A program made the translations under genes and the position numbers. From a virus: 64,000 nt of DNA. Of this stretch, positions 37,231 to 46,246 are shown piece after piece. Position 1 is the first letter of the stretch. Each line of letters opens with the position of its first letter. Below the pieces are notes generated by a model. That model ran no database searches and had not been told where the DNA came from. It was given only the letters and a program-made list of their open reading frames with translations. The stretch is from the IMG/VR virus record IMGVR_UViG_3300027759_000072, positions 16,415 to 80,414 of that record, one strand, 5' to 3'.

Positions 37231-37911
37231 ATGATTATTGGCGTATGCGGATTTATTGGCAGTGGTAAAGATACTATTGCAGACTATCTAACTAACTTCC
37301 ATGGTTTCCGACGAGAAAGCTTCGCCAACAGTTTAAAAGATGCAGTAGCCCACGTATTTGGTTGGGACCGTACTATGCTAGAAGGGCGCACAAAAATGGC
37401 CCGTGAATGGCGAGAACAAGTTGATCCATGGTGGGCAGAACGTTTGATGATGCCTAACCTTACTCCACGTTGGGTGTTACAATTCTGGGGAACTGAAGTT
37501 TGTAGGCATGGATTTCACGACGATATCTGGATTGCCAGCGTAGAAAACAAACTCCGTAATAGCAAGGACGATATTGTCATTTCAGACTGTCGTTTTCCTA
37601 ACGAAATCAAATCAATTAAAAATGCCGGCGGCATTGTTATTTGTGTAAAACGTGGTGATGATCCAGTTTGGTATCAAGATGCGTGTGATATGAATGCCGG
37701 CGATCGTTGTATGAATTATATGATAGCAAAAACTCGTATGCAAAACCTAGGTATTCATGCTAGCGAAACAGCCTGGGTTGGCACTAAATTTGATGCGGTA
37801 TTAACTAACGATAGTACAATAGATGAGTTGTTTGCTAAAGTTAAAGATCTGGTACAAGATCCCCTTGTCGCCAGCGAACACCTTCCTTATGCAGGACTCG
37901 AGCACAGTTAG
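37231..37911 (+). CDS. gp1: Deoxynucleoside monophosphate kinase (T4 gp1-like), 226 aa
   Basis: Phosphorylates dNMPs to dNDPs for phage DNA synthesis (family knowledge). The P-loop GFIGSGKDT lies at residues 7-15. Then RRESFANSLKDAVAHVFGW, a typical dNMP-kinase stretch, RWVLQFWGTEVCR, and ISDCRFPNEI, the Asp-containing strand before the substrate Arg. C-terminal HASETAWVG matches dNMP kinases of T4-like phages. It has its own sigma70-type promoter between late structural genes, fitting early expression. The last 71 nt overlap the convergent HNH-like gene. Confidence 0.92.
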   Translation: MIIGVCGFIGSGKDTIADYLTNFHGFRRESFANSLKDAVAHVFGWDRTMLEGRTKMAREWREQVDPWWAERLMMPNLTPRWVLQFWGTEVCRHGFHDDIWIASVENKLRNSKDDIVISDCRFPNEIKSIKNAGGIVICVKRGDDPVWYQDACDMNAGDRCMNYMIAKTRMQNLGIHASETAWVGTKFDAVLTNDSTIDELFAKVKDLVQDPLVASEHLPYAGLEHS

Positions 37912-38176
37912 AACAAACTGTTTTTAGATTAGCAGGACGGCAATTATCAAGATTGCCGTCCACGTGAAATACACTAAAAACTTCTTGGTGTGGTGATTTA
38001 AATCCGCATTTGTCACAGACTGGTTTTATCTTATAACCAGCCCTAGACCATCTTGGTATTCCGTGATATGTTCCGTGTGCTAAACATTGTTCACACAAAC
38101 TACGGTAATAGATTTTGTTGTTTTTTTTATAATTAACAGCACAAGGCCTTTGGCCACATATACATAACGGTCTCAT
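37841..38176 (-). CDS. Zinc-ribbon/HNH endonuclease-like protein, 111 aa
   Basis: Start set at ATG 38176 (MRPLCICGQRPCAVNYKKN); the longer frame to 38236 lacks support. Two Cys pairs: C-I-C..RPC with LCEQC, and CDKCGF with CSNC. Between them VFHVDGNLDNCRPANLKTVC gives the H..DG...N....L.T.C arrangement of HNH-type beta-beta-alpha-metal folds. The C-terminus is WRQGDLVPDL. Small proteins of this kind occur in many T4-like phages; whether this is an active nicking enzyme is unknown. It runs antisense between gp1 and gp18 and overlaps the gp1 end by 71 nt. Confidence 0.72.
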   Translation of the reverse strand: MRPLCICGQRPCAVNYKKNNKIYYRSLCEQCLAHGTYHGIPRWSRAGYKIKPVCDKCGFKSPHQEVFSVFHVDGNLDNCRPANLKTVCSNCARVLHKEGVRWRQGDLVPDL

Positions 38177-38180
38177 ACTG

Positions 38181-38188
38181 TATTTAAA
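38181..38188 (-). promoter_or_regulatory. Possible late promoter for the HNH-like gene
   Basis: Minus-strand TTTAAATA, 6-7 of 8 to the late consensus, with 4 nt between its end and the ATG at 38176. The surrounding DNA is A/T-rich, so chance is possible. Confidence 0.4.
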
Positions 38189-38249
38189 AAAACTAAACCT
38201 TTTTGACCCCTTTTTTGAATGGTATAACAAGTACAAAAAGTCAAAATCC

Positions 38250-38257
38250 TATAAATA
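38250..38257 (+). promoter_or_regulatory. Consensus T4 late promoter for gp18
   Basis: Perfect TATAAATA, 33 nt before the tail sheath ATG, followed by TTGGAGATC as ribosome-binding site (GGAGA at 38279). The best late promoter in the window, in front of one of the most abundant virion proteins. Confidence 0.85.
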
Positions 38258-38290
38258 CATGTAGAAATAGTATTCATTGGAGATCAACAA

Positions 38291-41200
38291 ATGGCTCAAT
38301 TAAGTTCACCAGGCGTAGCAGTTACAGTAATAGACGAATCGTTCTATACACCGTCTGCACCTGGCACAACCCCTTTAATTATCGTCGCTTCTGCCGAAGG
38401 CAAGCAAAATGGTTCAGCAACAGGAACCGCACTTGGTACAGTAACAGCAAATGCTGGCAAGGTTTATTTACTAACAAGCCAGAAAGATTTAGCAGATACT
38501 TTTGGTACACCAGTATTTAAAACTGATGCTAATAACAATCCTATTCATGCTGGTGAACAGAACGAATACGGATTACAAGCCGCATATAGTTATTTAGGTG
38601 TAAGTAATCGTGCTTTTGTAGTACGTGCAGATATTGACACTACCCAGCTAGATGCTAGCGCAGAACCGCCAGCAGGCGAACCAGAAAATAATACTTACTG
38701 GTTTGAAACTGACGCAACAAACTACGGTATTTTCCAGTGGAACAGCGATAGCCAATCAGTATCCGGCGGTCAAACATTTACTGTACAATATCCAATAGTA
38801 ATTACAAACGCATCAAAATTATCATCTGGTGCTGGCAGTGCTCCTAAGGCTAGTATCGGCGCAGCCGGTGATTATGCTATTGATGCTACAACAACATCCA
38901 TTACATTATATTTTAAAAACACTAGCGGTGAATGGCATGAAGTTGGATCAGACTTATGGGCTAAGAGTTGGGCAACTGTACGTGGTACAGCATCTAACCC
39001 AACACTAAATGCCGGTTCTATTATAATCAATGGTAGTACTGTAAACATTGGCGCCGCAACTGTTTTAGGTGACGGCGTAAGTGCCGGCCTTGTTAAAAAC
39101 ATCAATGATGCAAGCATTCTAGGTGTTACAGCAGCCAAGGTAAACGGTAGATTAGAACTTTATTCTACAGGCAATGGCAATAATATTGTTATTAGCGGTT
39201 CTGGAACCGGCATAACTAGCGTACTTTACCAACTTGGATTAATTAGTCAAGCTTCACAATCAGGTGCAACATTAACATTTAAAGCCCCTGCATTGAATAT
39301 TAAGCCACATACTGATATTCCTAATTTTAAGAGAACTACAGAAGTGTACAATAACGGTAATGCAACTGGTTCAGTTTGGGTTAAGACAACAACTCCTAAC
39401 TTAGGTGCAAACTGGAAGGTACGTTATTACAATTCAGCTTCGGCAGCTTGGGTTGACTCAAGGGCTCCATTATATGCAGACAATGCTACAGCCCTTGCAA
39501 AATTAGACCCAACCGGCGGCGGCATTAATTTAGCATTGAATTCATTATATGTTAAGTTTGACGATGCAGAACAAGGTACAAATGGTGCCGGCGATATCAT
39601 GGCTAACTTTAAGTTGTTCTATCGCAACGGTGTTGGCGCTACAACTCTTAAAACTACAAGTTTCATAAGTGGTGGATTTGCCGAAGACGACGTTATAAAC
39701 TTTACAATTAGCGAATCTTTAAAAGGCAGTACAGAATTATCTGGTCCAAGTTTAGCGATTACATTTACAGCACTGGGCGATAGCACAGACGGTGAAACAC
39801 TAGCTGAAGAAATTGGTCTAGCAGGATTAACTAATATACTTGCAGAATACGATGCAACATCGGGTATTGTAACAATTAGCCACAAATTAGGCGGTGATTT
39901 TAGAATTACAGATAACGGAGCCACACTAGACTCGATTATGGCCGTAGGCACTACTGCACATTTATATGATGATCCAAGCGGTGATGCAACTTATCAAGTA
40001 TCATTATGGTCTTCAACTATTGCTGGCGTGGGATTTGCAGTAGCAACCCCAACTGAGCCAACAACACTTCCAGCCGATGGACGTTTATGGTACAACTCAA
40101 TGATTGACGAAGTGGACATTATGATCCATAACGGTACAACATGGGTTGGGTATGCCAACTTTGACCAAACAGCAGTAGGTGGCCCAGCAACAGATCCAGC
40201 AGGTCCATTTGTACGTGCTAGTAAGCCAACAGCGGCTGATCGTACAGACGGCGAAACTGAACTAGCCCACGGTGATATTTGGGTCGACACTAGTGATTTA
40301 GAAAATTTCCCAAAGATCTACAAATTCAACTATGTAACTAAGAAATGGGTGGCAGTTGATAATTCTGATCAAACAACAGAAGATGGAATTTTATTTGCTG
40401 ATGCACGTTGGTCAGGTGCAGGCAACGATATTGAATCGGACTCAATTGCTAATCTATTGACATATAATTTCTTAGACTTTGACGCTCCGGATCCTGCACT
40501 ATATCCAAAAGGTATGTTGTTATGGAACCTACGCAGAAGCGGTTTCAACGTTAAGCGTTTTGTACGTGATTATATTGACACAACTGAAACTAACTATAGA
40601 ATTGGTGGCGCCGGTGGCGATCCGATGACAGAATACTATCCACACCGTTGGGTAAGTGAAGCTGGCAATCAAGAAGATGGCAGTGGTACATTTGGTCGCA
40701 AGGCACAGCGTAAAGTTGTTGTACAAGCACTACAAGCATTAGTTAACAGCAACCAACAAATCCGTGATGAAGAATCACGTGTGTTTAACTTAATTGCTTG
40801 CCCAGGATATCCAGAACTAATTGGTGAAATGGTCAGCTTGAACTACGATCGTGGTCTAACAGCATTCGTAGTTGGAGATACACCTGCTCGTTTAACACCA
40901 GATGCTACAACATTAAGCAACTGGGGTAATAACTTAGCAGGAGCGTTAGAAGATAACGATGGTGGTTTAGTTAGCTTTGACGAGTATTTAGGTTGTTTCT
41001 ATCCATGGGGTTTCACAAGTGATAACTTAGGTAACAACGTAGTTATTCCTCCAAGCCACATGATGCTACGCACTATTGCACTAAGCGATAACGTTTCTTA
41101 TCCATGGTTTGCACCGGCAGGAACACGTCGAGGCGGTATTACTAACGCAACAGCAGTTGGTTATATCACTAGCGAAGGTGAATTCCAATCAGTTGCATTG

Positions 41201-41641
41201 AATAACGGCCAGCGTGATACGCTAGCAAGTGTTAAGGTTAATCCATTAACATTCATTACAGGAACAGGTCTTGTTAACTACGGACAATACACTCGCGCTA
41301 AGAATGCAAGTAGTTTAGATCGTATTAACGTAGCACGTTTAGTAATTTACTTACGTAGACAGTTTGCGCAGTTGGCAAAACCATATGTATTTGAACCAAA
41401 CGACAAAATTACACGAGACGAAATTAAACAAGCCGCAGAAAGCCTATTGTTAGAATTAGTAGGACAACGTGCATTGTATGATTACCTAGTAGTGTGTGAC
41501 GAATCAAACAACACACCATCTAGAATCGATCGTAGTGAACTATATCTAGACATTGCAATTGAGCCAGTAAAAGCAGTGGAGTTTATTTACATTCCATTAC
41601 GCTTGAAGAATACTGGTGAGATCAAAGGCCTAGGCAAATAA
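38291..41641 (+). CDS. gp18: Tail sheath protein (T4 gp18-like), 1116 aa
   Basis: Contractile sheath subunit. The N-terminus (SSPGVAVTVIDESFYTPSAPGTTPLIIVASAEG) and SQKDLADTFGTPVFKTDANNNPIHAGEQNEYGLQAAYSYL (each in parts) match sheath N-termini. The C-terminal third holds the contractile-sheath core: QALQALVNSNQQIRDEESRVF, FNLIACPGYPELIGEM, ALSDNVSYPWFAPAGTRRGG, NPLTFITGTGLVNYGQYT. It is much longer than T4 gp18 (658 aa). The insert (~130-720) contains NTYWFETDATNYGIFQWN, ADGRLWYNSMIDEVDIMIHN and HGDIWVDTSDLENFPKIYKF, i.e. surface domains. Followed by the tail tube gene. Confidence 0.95.
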   Translation: MAQLSSPGVAVTVIDESFYTPSAPGTTPLIIVASAEGKQNGSATGTALGTVTANAGKVYLLTSQKDLADTFGTPVFKTDANNNPIHAGEQNEYGLQAAYSYLGVSNRAFVVRADIDTTQLDASAEPPAGEPENNTYWFETDATNYGIFQWNSDSQSVSGGQTFTVQYPIVITNASKLSSGAGSAPKASIGAAGDYAIDATTTSITLYFKNTSGEWHEVGSDLWAKSWATVRGTASNPTLNAGSIIINGSTVNIGAATVLGDGVSAGLVKNINDASILGVTAAKVNGRLELYSTGNGNNIVISGSGTGITSVLYQLGLISQASQSGATLTFKAPALNIKPHTDIPNFKRTTEVYNNGNATGSVWVKTTTPNLGANWKVRYYNSASAAWVDSRAPLYADNATALAKLDPTGGGINLALNSLYVKFDDAEQGTNGAGDIMANFKLFYRNGVGATTLKTTSFISGGFAEDDVINFTISESLKGSTELSGPSLAITFTALGDSTDGETLAEEIGLAGLTNILAEYDATSGIVTISHKLGGDFRITDNGATLDSIMAVGTTAHLYDDPSGDATYQVSLWSSTIAGVGFAVATPTEPTTLPADGRLWYNSMIDEVDIMIHNGTTWVGYANFDQTAVGGPATDPAGPFVRASKPTAADRTDGETELAHGDIWVDTSDLENFPKIYKFNYVTKKWVAVDNSDQTTEDGILFADARWSGAGNDIESDSIANLLTYNFLDFDAPDPALYPKGMLLWNLRRSGFNVKRFVRDYIDTTETNYRIGGAGGDPMTEYYPHRWVSEAGNQEDGSGTFGRKAQRKVVVQALQALVNSNQQIRDEESRVFNLIACPGYPELIGEMVSLNYDRGLTAFVVGDTPARLTPDATTLSNWGNNLAGALEDNDGGLVSFDEYLGCFYPWGFTSDNLGNNVVIPPSHMMLRTIALSDNVSYPWFAPAGTRRGGITNATAVGYITSEGEFQSVALNNGQRDTLASVKVNPLTFITGTGLVNYGQYTRAKNASSLDRINVARLVIYLRRQFAQLAKPYVFEPNDKITRDEIKQAAESLLLELVGQRALYDYLVVCDESNNTPSRIDRSELYLDIAIEPVKAVEFIYIPLRLKNTGEIKGLGK

Positions 41642-41656
41642 ACGGAGCATAAGAAT

Positions 41657-42295
41657 ATGTCAATTGCATCATTATCGAGATTTACAGTACCGTTAGCTTC
41701 AGGACAATCAGCAGCCTCACAAGGTATGTTGATGCCAAAGCTAAAATATCGCTTTAGAATTATGTTTGAAAACTTTGGCGTTTCATCAGGTACTACAGAA
41801 CTAACCAAACAAGTTGCTACAGCAGTTCGACCAACTGTCACGTTTGCTAACCAAACTATTGGTGTTTATAACTCAACTGTTAACTTTGCCGGCAAACCAG
41901 TATGGTCATCTATGGCTATCAAATTACGTGATGATGTAACTGGTGCTGTAAGCAAACTAGTTGGTGAACAGCTACAAAAGCAGTTTGATTTCTTTGAACA
42001 AAGTTCAGCGGCGTCAGGCGGTGACTATAAGTTTACTATGCGTGTTGAAATGTTAGACGGCGGCAACGGCGCAACAACTCCACAAGTTTTAGAAACTTGG
42101 GAATGTTACGGTTGCTACATACAAGTGTCAAACTACGAAGCATTAGACTATACTGTACAGACACAAGCAGAAATTACTTTAACAATTCAGCCAGACAACT
42201 GTGTACAAATTGGCGCTACTGCTGGAGTTGGTACACCTAACTTCAAACAAACACGTAGCACAAACATTACCGGCGGCGGCGGCCAGATCGGTTAA
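41657..42295 (+). CDS. gp19: Tail tube protein (T4 gp19-like), 212 aa
   Basis: Forms the inner tube through which DNA passes. The order sheath-then-tube and PKLKYRFRIMFENFG, VATAVRPTVTFANQTIGVYNS, VNFAGKPVWSSMAIKLRDDVTGAV and the WECYGCYIQVSNYEALDYT block (read in sequence) fit gp19-type tubes. CGGAG ribosome-binding site 12 nt before the ATG. Followed by a strong terminator. Slightly longer than T4 gp19 (163 aa). Confidence 0.92.
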   Translation: MSIASLSRFTVPLASGQSAASQGMLMPKLKYRFRIMFENFGVSSGTTELTKQVATAVRPTVTFANQTIGVYNSTVNFAGKPVWSSMAIKLRDDVTGAVSKLVGEQLQKQFDFFEQSSAASGGDYKFTMRVEMLDGGNGATTPQVLETWECYGCYIQVSNYEALDYTVQTQAEITLTIQPDNCVQIGATAGVGTPNFKQTRSTNITGGGGQIG

Positions 42296-42300
42296 TAATT

Positions 42301-42323
42301 AGCCCACATGATGTGGGCTTTTT
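42301..42323 (+). terminator. Rho-independent terminator after the tube gene
   Basis: Stem AGCCCACAT / ATGTGGGCT with a one-base centre, followed by TTTTT. It ends the highly expressed gp18-gp19 unit. Confidence 0.9.
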
Positions 42324-42358
42324 ATTGACTGTGTATTAACTGCGTAGTTTATTATTTA

Positions 42359-42366
42359 AATAAATA
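42359..42366 (+). promoter_or_regulatory. Candidate late promoter, close to start codon
   Basis: AATAAATA octamer ending 5 nt before the ATG at 42372. A weak sigma70-like pair (TTGACT at 42325, N17, TTTATT) lies just upstream, so dual early/late control is possible. Confidence 0.5.
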
Positions 42367-42371
42367 TTGTT

Positions 42372-43370
42372 ATGGCATTCATACCTAGTCAACATTTAAA
42401 TCTTACTGAGGCAACTCAGTTGCGTGATCAACAACACGCGGCTCGTTTGTTCTCCGATGACGGTTTTAGATTATTACCTAAAACTAAATTTCTATACCAT
42501 GTAGCGTTTAATATAAATCCTGCGGCGTTGAAGAGTATTGATCTTATACAGCGCCACAGAAATGAAATTAACATGTTAGTTAAAAGTGTAGACTTACCTT
42601 ACTATACTATTAGTACTGAAACGTTAAATCAATATAATAGAAAGAAAAATGTGATGACAGGTCACAAGTATAATAATTTAAACATTAAATTCCATGACGA
42701 TAATATGGGGCTAATAAATCAACTGTGGCAAAATTATTACAGCTATTATTTTGCTGATTCAACCCAAGCACAAAATGCTGGCGCATATAATAGAACAGCT
42801 ACAAAAAATTCTAATTACATTTCTGGTAACTACGGGTTTGATAACGGCAGTATCCTACCGTTTTTTAATTATATAACCATTTATCAATTAGCAAGACACG
42901 AATACGTTAGTTACAAATTAATTAATCCTATTTTTGCCAGCTGGAATCATAATCCATTAGATTCTGCTCAAGGAACACAAGTTAACGACAATACTGCCGT
43001 AATTCAATACGAGGCAGTGGCTTATGGGTCAGGACAGATATCTGCAGGTGATCCAGAAGGCTTTGGAATAGAGCACTATGATACAACACCTAGCCCGTTA
43101 CAAGGCGGTGCAGGATTAACAACAGCAAGTCCGTCTTTTGTAAGCAACGGCGCTGTACAAAACAACGGACAAGCCTTTTTAGATAACTTAACATCAACTG
43201 TCAATGGTTATCAAAATACAAAAGAGCCTGGCACCCAAGGTACCCCGGGACTATTGTCTAACTTAGTAAAATCTGCCCAGCAGGGCGTGAGCGGCATACA
43301 GGGTATTGCATTTCCAGTAGCAAATGCAATAACTAATACAATTGCCGCATTACCAGTTAAATTAGGTTAA
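42372..43370 (+). CDS. Tail-tube-fold structural protein (gp54/gp48-like?), 332 aa
   Basis: The stretch INMLVKSVDLPYYTISTETL, then NQYNRKKNVMTGHKYNNLNI, then KFHDDNMGLINQLW (each at most 20 residues) has the pattern of tube-fold proteins, where a V.LP strand precedes a Y....K.......Y.....F.DD hairpin. Its length is close to T4 gp54 (320 aa), the tube initiator on the baseplate, and to gp48 (364 aa). It lies directly after gp19. The C-terminal 100 residues are Gln/Asn/Gly-rich and low complexity. I propose a baseplate-tube junction role; the exact orthologue is not certain. Confidence 0.6.
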   Translation: MAFIPSQHLNLTEATQLRDQQHAARLFSDDGFRLLPKTKFLYHVAFNINPAALKSIDLIQRHRNEINMLVKSVDLPYYTISTETLNQYNRKKNVMTGHKYNNLNIKFHDDNMGLINQLWQNYYSYYFADSTQAQNAGAYNRTATKNSNYISGNYGFDNGSILPFFNYITIYQLARHEYVSYKLINPIFASWNHNPLDSAQGTQVNDNTAVIQYEAVAYGSGQISAGDPEGFGIEHYDTTPSPLQGGAGLTTASPSFVSNGAVQNNGQAFLDNLTSTVNGYQNTKEPGTQGTPGLLSNLVKSAQQGVSGIQGIAFPVANAITNTIAALPVKLG

Positions 43371-43374
43371 CAAT

Positions 43375-43746
43375 ATGCCATCTATAAATTTACCTTACAA
43401 CAACATAAATGACAGCAGTACAGAAGTTAAAAGTTTCTTTGACAAGTTCTTTGTTAATCAAATCAGCTTTCCAAGTAACCAAATTGATGCAATTGTAGGC
43501 TTCTTTTTAAAACATGGATTTGATGCAGAAAGTGCTAGAAGTACAAGTATTGTATTATTAAATCAAGCTAGAGTTGATAATGTAAACGTATTTGAATTAG
43601 TTGATTCATTAAAAAAATTAACTGAGATTCAATTAAGCCAAGTAGTTGCACAGGTACTAAATGCTTATAGAGAAAAAACTAGTTTACTAGGTTATAGAAT
43701 TGCACCATTAGTTGATACCTACGAATCACGAAACATATTAATTTAA
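43375..43746 (+). CDS. Conserved small structural-region protein, 123 aa
   Basis: Helical protein with FFDKFFVNQISFPSNQIDAI, VGFFLKHGFDAESARSTSIV and LGYRIAP. I recall similar short proteins in aquatic T4-like phages at this position (between tube-like and gp4 genes), annotated only as hypothetical or structural. Starts 4 nt after the preceding stop. No enzymatic motif. Confidence 0.7.
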   Translation: MPSINLPYNNINDSSTEVKSFFDKFFVNQISFPSNQIDAIVGFFLKHGFDAESARSTSIVLLNQARVDNVNVFELVDSLKKLTEIQLSQVVAQVLNAYREKTSLLGYRIAPLVDTYESRNILI

Positions 43747-43747
43747 T

Positions 43748-44179
43748 ATGGCTTCAAAATTTGCGCAAGGTAAATTCACAATGACTCGACCTGACAAGTA
43801 TGTTGGTACAAAGATGCCAACGTACCGATCAAGTTGGGAATGGAGTTTTATGAGATTTTGTGATACAAACAAAAGTGTACAAAAATGGGCTAGCGAAGCA
43901 ATCAGTATACCTTACAGAGACCCGCTCACTAATAGAAATACAATATATGTGCCAGACTTTTTTATACAGTATGTAGATAAGAAAGGCAAGATGATTGTTG
44001 AATTAATCGAAATTAAACCAGCTAGTCAAACAATTTTAGAGCGTGTTGGGAAAAACAAATACAACCAAGCACAGTTCGTTAAGAATCAGGCAAAGTGGGC
44101 GGCCGCGTCACTTTGGTGTCGTCAACAAGGTATAAAATTCCGTATACTTAACGAAAATGATTTATTCCAGCAGACTTAA
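43748..44179 (+). CDS. gp4: Head completion protein (T4 gp4-like), 143 aa
   Basis: Parallels T4 gp4: TYRSSWEWSFMRFCDTNKSV (T4 TYRSNWEKFFFEWLDKNPEI), WASEAISIPYRDPLTNRNTI then YVPDFFI (T4 WGSETAVIPYF..RRYFMDIW), VELIEIKPASQT (T4 FIEIKPKKET), and C-terminal WAAASLWCRQQGIKFRILNE (T4 WKAAQSLAEKRGIKFRILTE). E, D and EIK residues are arranged like a PD-(D/E)xK/TnsA-type nuclease fold. Needed to finish heads before tail joining. One nt separates it from the preceding gene. Confidence 0.9.
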   Translation: MASKFAQGKFTMTRPDKYVGTKMPTYRSSWEWSFMRFCDTNKSVQKWASEAISIPYRDPLTNRNTIYVPDFFIQYVDKKGKMIVELIEIKPASQTILERVGKNKYNQAQFVKNQAKWAAASLWCRQQGIKFRILNENDLFQQT

Positions 44180-44196
44180 TTGGCATAAGTAATTGC

Positions 44197-45108
44197 ATGC
44201 CACATCAAGATCGCTCATCCATATCGTGTTTTAAACAAATCAATCCAGAATTTCAATATAAGATTATTAAATGGTACGAAGTTGGAATCCTTGGCATAGG
44301 TACAGGCGGAAATCCGTTTTTTGATCTCTCTGATATTATTAACGTCGACTCTACCCAAGCTAGAGACGTTGAACAAGAGCTATTACAAATTATAAAAAAT
44401 CCTAAAGTATCTCATCACGCATACAACAGCACATACGTGCCTGAAGATATTAACAATCAAAAATATTTAACTTACTATGTATGGAGAGCTGAACAATACA
44501 TTCCCGAAAATATTAGAGCTTCTTTAAAAACAAATATAGAAATAACCTCTTATGTATACAATACTGGTTTAGCAAAGCCTAGTTGGAATAATATGACGTT
44601 TATTATGAGGCCAAATCTTAATTCTAGAAATGCATCGGGGGCTGTTGACTTTACAAAAATTCAGTCTAACGGAGAAAGGATTGAAAACACTCCATTGCTT
44701 GACAATTGGATTAAATCGTGGAACATTTTTGATGAGATAGGAAGAATTGTAATTTTTGAAAATTCTAAAAACAATCCAGTTTGTATACACCGAGATAGTG
44801 GATTATTACCTAGTAAGATGCATCATATTTCAATTCAATTTACTAAAAACAGGCCTGCTTTTGTATACGATGAGATAAAGAAAGAAAAAATCTATTATAA
44901 TTGCCCAGTGTATACATTTAATGCCGCTGATAATCACGGTGTAGATACTGAAAGCGAAAATAAATTTACATTAAGAATAGACGGTGTGTTTAATTCAGAG
45001 TTTTGTAAAAAATTAGGATTAATAGACGGATATATTTGGACCTCACAATATAAGAGCGGATCTAAACTTAAAGATATACAGATTTTTGAACCTGACGAAC
45101 GGCCCTAA
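44197..45108 (+). CDS. Putative 2OG-Fe(II)/cupin-type oxygenase, 303 aa
   Basis: The C-terminal half has VCIHRDSG (H-x-D, ~195), HHISIQFTKNRPAFVYDE, then YTFNAADNHGVDTESE (distal His ~247) and FTLRIDGVF (Arg ~260). This H-x-D...H...R order resembles aspartyl/asparaginyl-hydroxylase-like beta-helix enzymes. The N-terminal half (FKQINPEFQYKIIKWYEVGI) is not recognised. It has no clear ribosome-binding site and lies between gp4 and the small terminase gene, where an enzyme is unexpected. Substrate unknown; the oxygenase call is moderate. Confidence 0.5.
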   Translation: MPHQDRSSISCFKQINPEFQYKIIKWYEVGILGIGTGGNPFFDLSDIINVDSTQARDVEQELLQIIKNPKVSHHAYNSTYVPEDINNQKYLTYYVWRAEQYIPENIRASLKTNIEITSYVYNTGLAKPSWNNMTFIMRPNLNSRNASGAVDFTKIQSNGERIENTPLLDNWIKSWNIFDEIGRIVIFENSKNNPVCIHRDSGLLPSKMHHISIQFTKNRPAFVYDEIKKEKIYYNCPVYTFNAADNHGVDTESENKFTLRIDGVFNSEFCKKLGLIDGYIWTSQYKSGSKLKDIQIFEPDERP

Positions 45109-45123
45109 CTGATAAGTATTAGT

Positions 45124-45612
45124 ATGAAAAAACTTGAAGAAATTTTAAATCTGCCAGCTAGTAAAGAACTTATCAAAGCAGAAGAAAAGAAAAAGCAAAA
45201 AGATATGGCCGCAAAGCCAGAAACTTTTTTACGTAGTATGGAAGAATTTGACAAAATATCTGCTAGTTTACCACAAGTTAAAGGACTGGGAGATATTGCT
45301 GATGCAGAATTAGATGCACTTGCTCAACGTGCTACCGATGCATATGATGACCTAATGGACTTGGGCATGAACGTAGAAGCACGTTATTCAAGCAGGATTT
45401 TTGAAGTAGCAGGCGGCATGCTTAAGAACGCTATTGATGCAAAATCAGCTAAAATTGACAAAAAACTTAAGATAATTGAGCTTCAATTAAAAAAGCAAAA
45501 GTTAGATCAGGATGCTATTGGCGGAGAAGATCCCGGAATTAACATCAACGGTGAAGGATTTATTGTTACTGATCGTAATAGTTTAATTGAAAAATTAAAG
45601 AATATGAAATAA
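45124..45612 (+). CDS. gp16: Terminase small subunit (T4 gp16-like), 162 aa
   Basis: Length is nearly identical to T4 gp16 (164 aa). The central helical region ARYSSRIFEVAGGMLKNAID then KIDKKLKIIELQLKKQKL forms the oligomerising coiled coil. The C-terminal GFIVTDRNSLIEKLKN parallels T4 NATVFMGSPTELMDEIGD. gp16 regulates cutting and the gp17 motor. Position upstream of gp17, as in T4, supports the call, although two other genes intervene here. Similarity is weak at residue level. Confidence 0.75.
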   Translation: MKKLEEILNLPASKELIKAEEKKKQKDMAAKPETFLRSMEEFDKISASLPQVKGLGDIADAELDALAQRATDAYDDLMDLGMNVEARYSSRIFEVAGGMLKNAIDAKSAKIDKKLKIIELQLKKQKLDQDAIGGEDPGININGEGFIVTDRNSLIEKLKNMK

Positions 45613-45615
45613 ATA
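45608..45615 (+). promoter_or_regulatory. Candidate late promoter
   Basis: AATAAATA overlapping the gp16 stop codon, 18 nt before the ATG at 45634; AGGAA follows as ribosome-binding site. Confidence 0.5.
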
Positions 45616-45633
45616 TAGTAACAGGAATGTACA

Positions 45634-46245
45634 ATGAAATCATTTAAAGAATACCTAACAGAAAGCAAAAAAGTTTACGAATTTAAAATAAGATTTGCTG
45701 GCGAAATTAAACCAGAAAGTCTTAAAAAAATTAAAATGGCTTTAGAGCAATATAAACTTGAAAATTGCTCAGCACCTCGCAGAACCCCGATTCAAGAAAG
45801 TCCAATTGACTTCCCATCTTTAAAGAATACCAATGTTACTATTTTTGATGTTACATTAGCATATCCTACAACTAGTTTACAAGTTAAAAATGCTATTGCT
45901 AGTGCTGGATTCACTGATAGTAAAATTAGTGTAAGAAATTTAAAAGAAGAAGAAGAAGACGAACTTAATCATGAACATGACAACAAGTCAGGTGAAACAC
46001 TATTAGGTAAAGATTACGAAGCAAATAATGATGGACAATCTTTAGTTGGTGAAAAACAAAAGATGGCATTATTAAAAGAATTAAGCAAATCTAAACATAC
46101 CGGCAAAGAATATACCGGAGTCAACGATCAACTACTAGCAAAATCTGCACACAGAGAGTATGCTAAAGAGTCAAAGACTACAAAGAAAACAACAAGTACC
46201 GTAGGCAGCAAGAAAGTTAAATTGCCCACTACTAAAGGATTATAA
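45634..46245 (+). CDS. Probable internal head protein with T4-type capsid targeting sequence, 203 aa
   Basis: N-terminus MKSFKEYLTES closely matches the targeting peptide of T4 internal proteins (MKTYQEFIAEA), which gp21 protease cuts after (L/I)-x-E; here L-T-E. The remainder has a small alpha/beta domain (VYEFKIRFAGEIKPESLKKI then VTIFDVTLAYPTTSLQVKNA then IASAGF), then a charged, Lys-rich tail ending STVGSKKVKLPTTKGL. Probably packaged with the DNA, and possibly ejected. Position next to terminase genes fits a head gene. Confidence 0.65.
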   Translation: MKSFKEYLTESKKVYEFKIRFAGEIKPESLKKIKMALEQYKLENCSAPRRTPIQESPIDFPSLKNTNVTIFDVTLAYPTTSLQVKNAIASAGFTDSKISVRNLKEEEEDELNHEHDNKSGETLLGKDYEANNDGQSLVGEKQKMALLKELSKSKHTGKEYTGVNDQLLAKSAHREYAKESKTTKKTTSTVGSKKVKLPTTKGL

Positions 46246-46246
46246 T

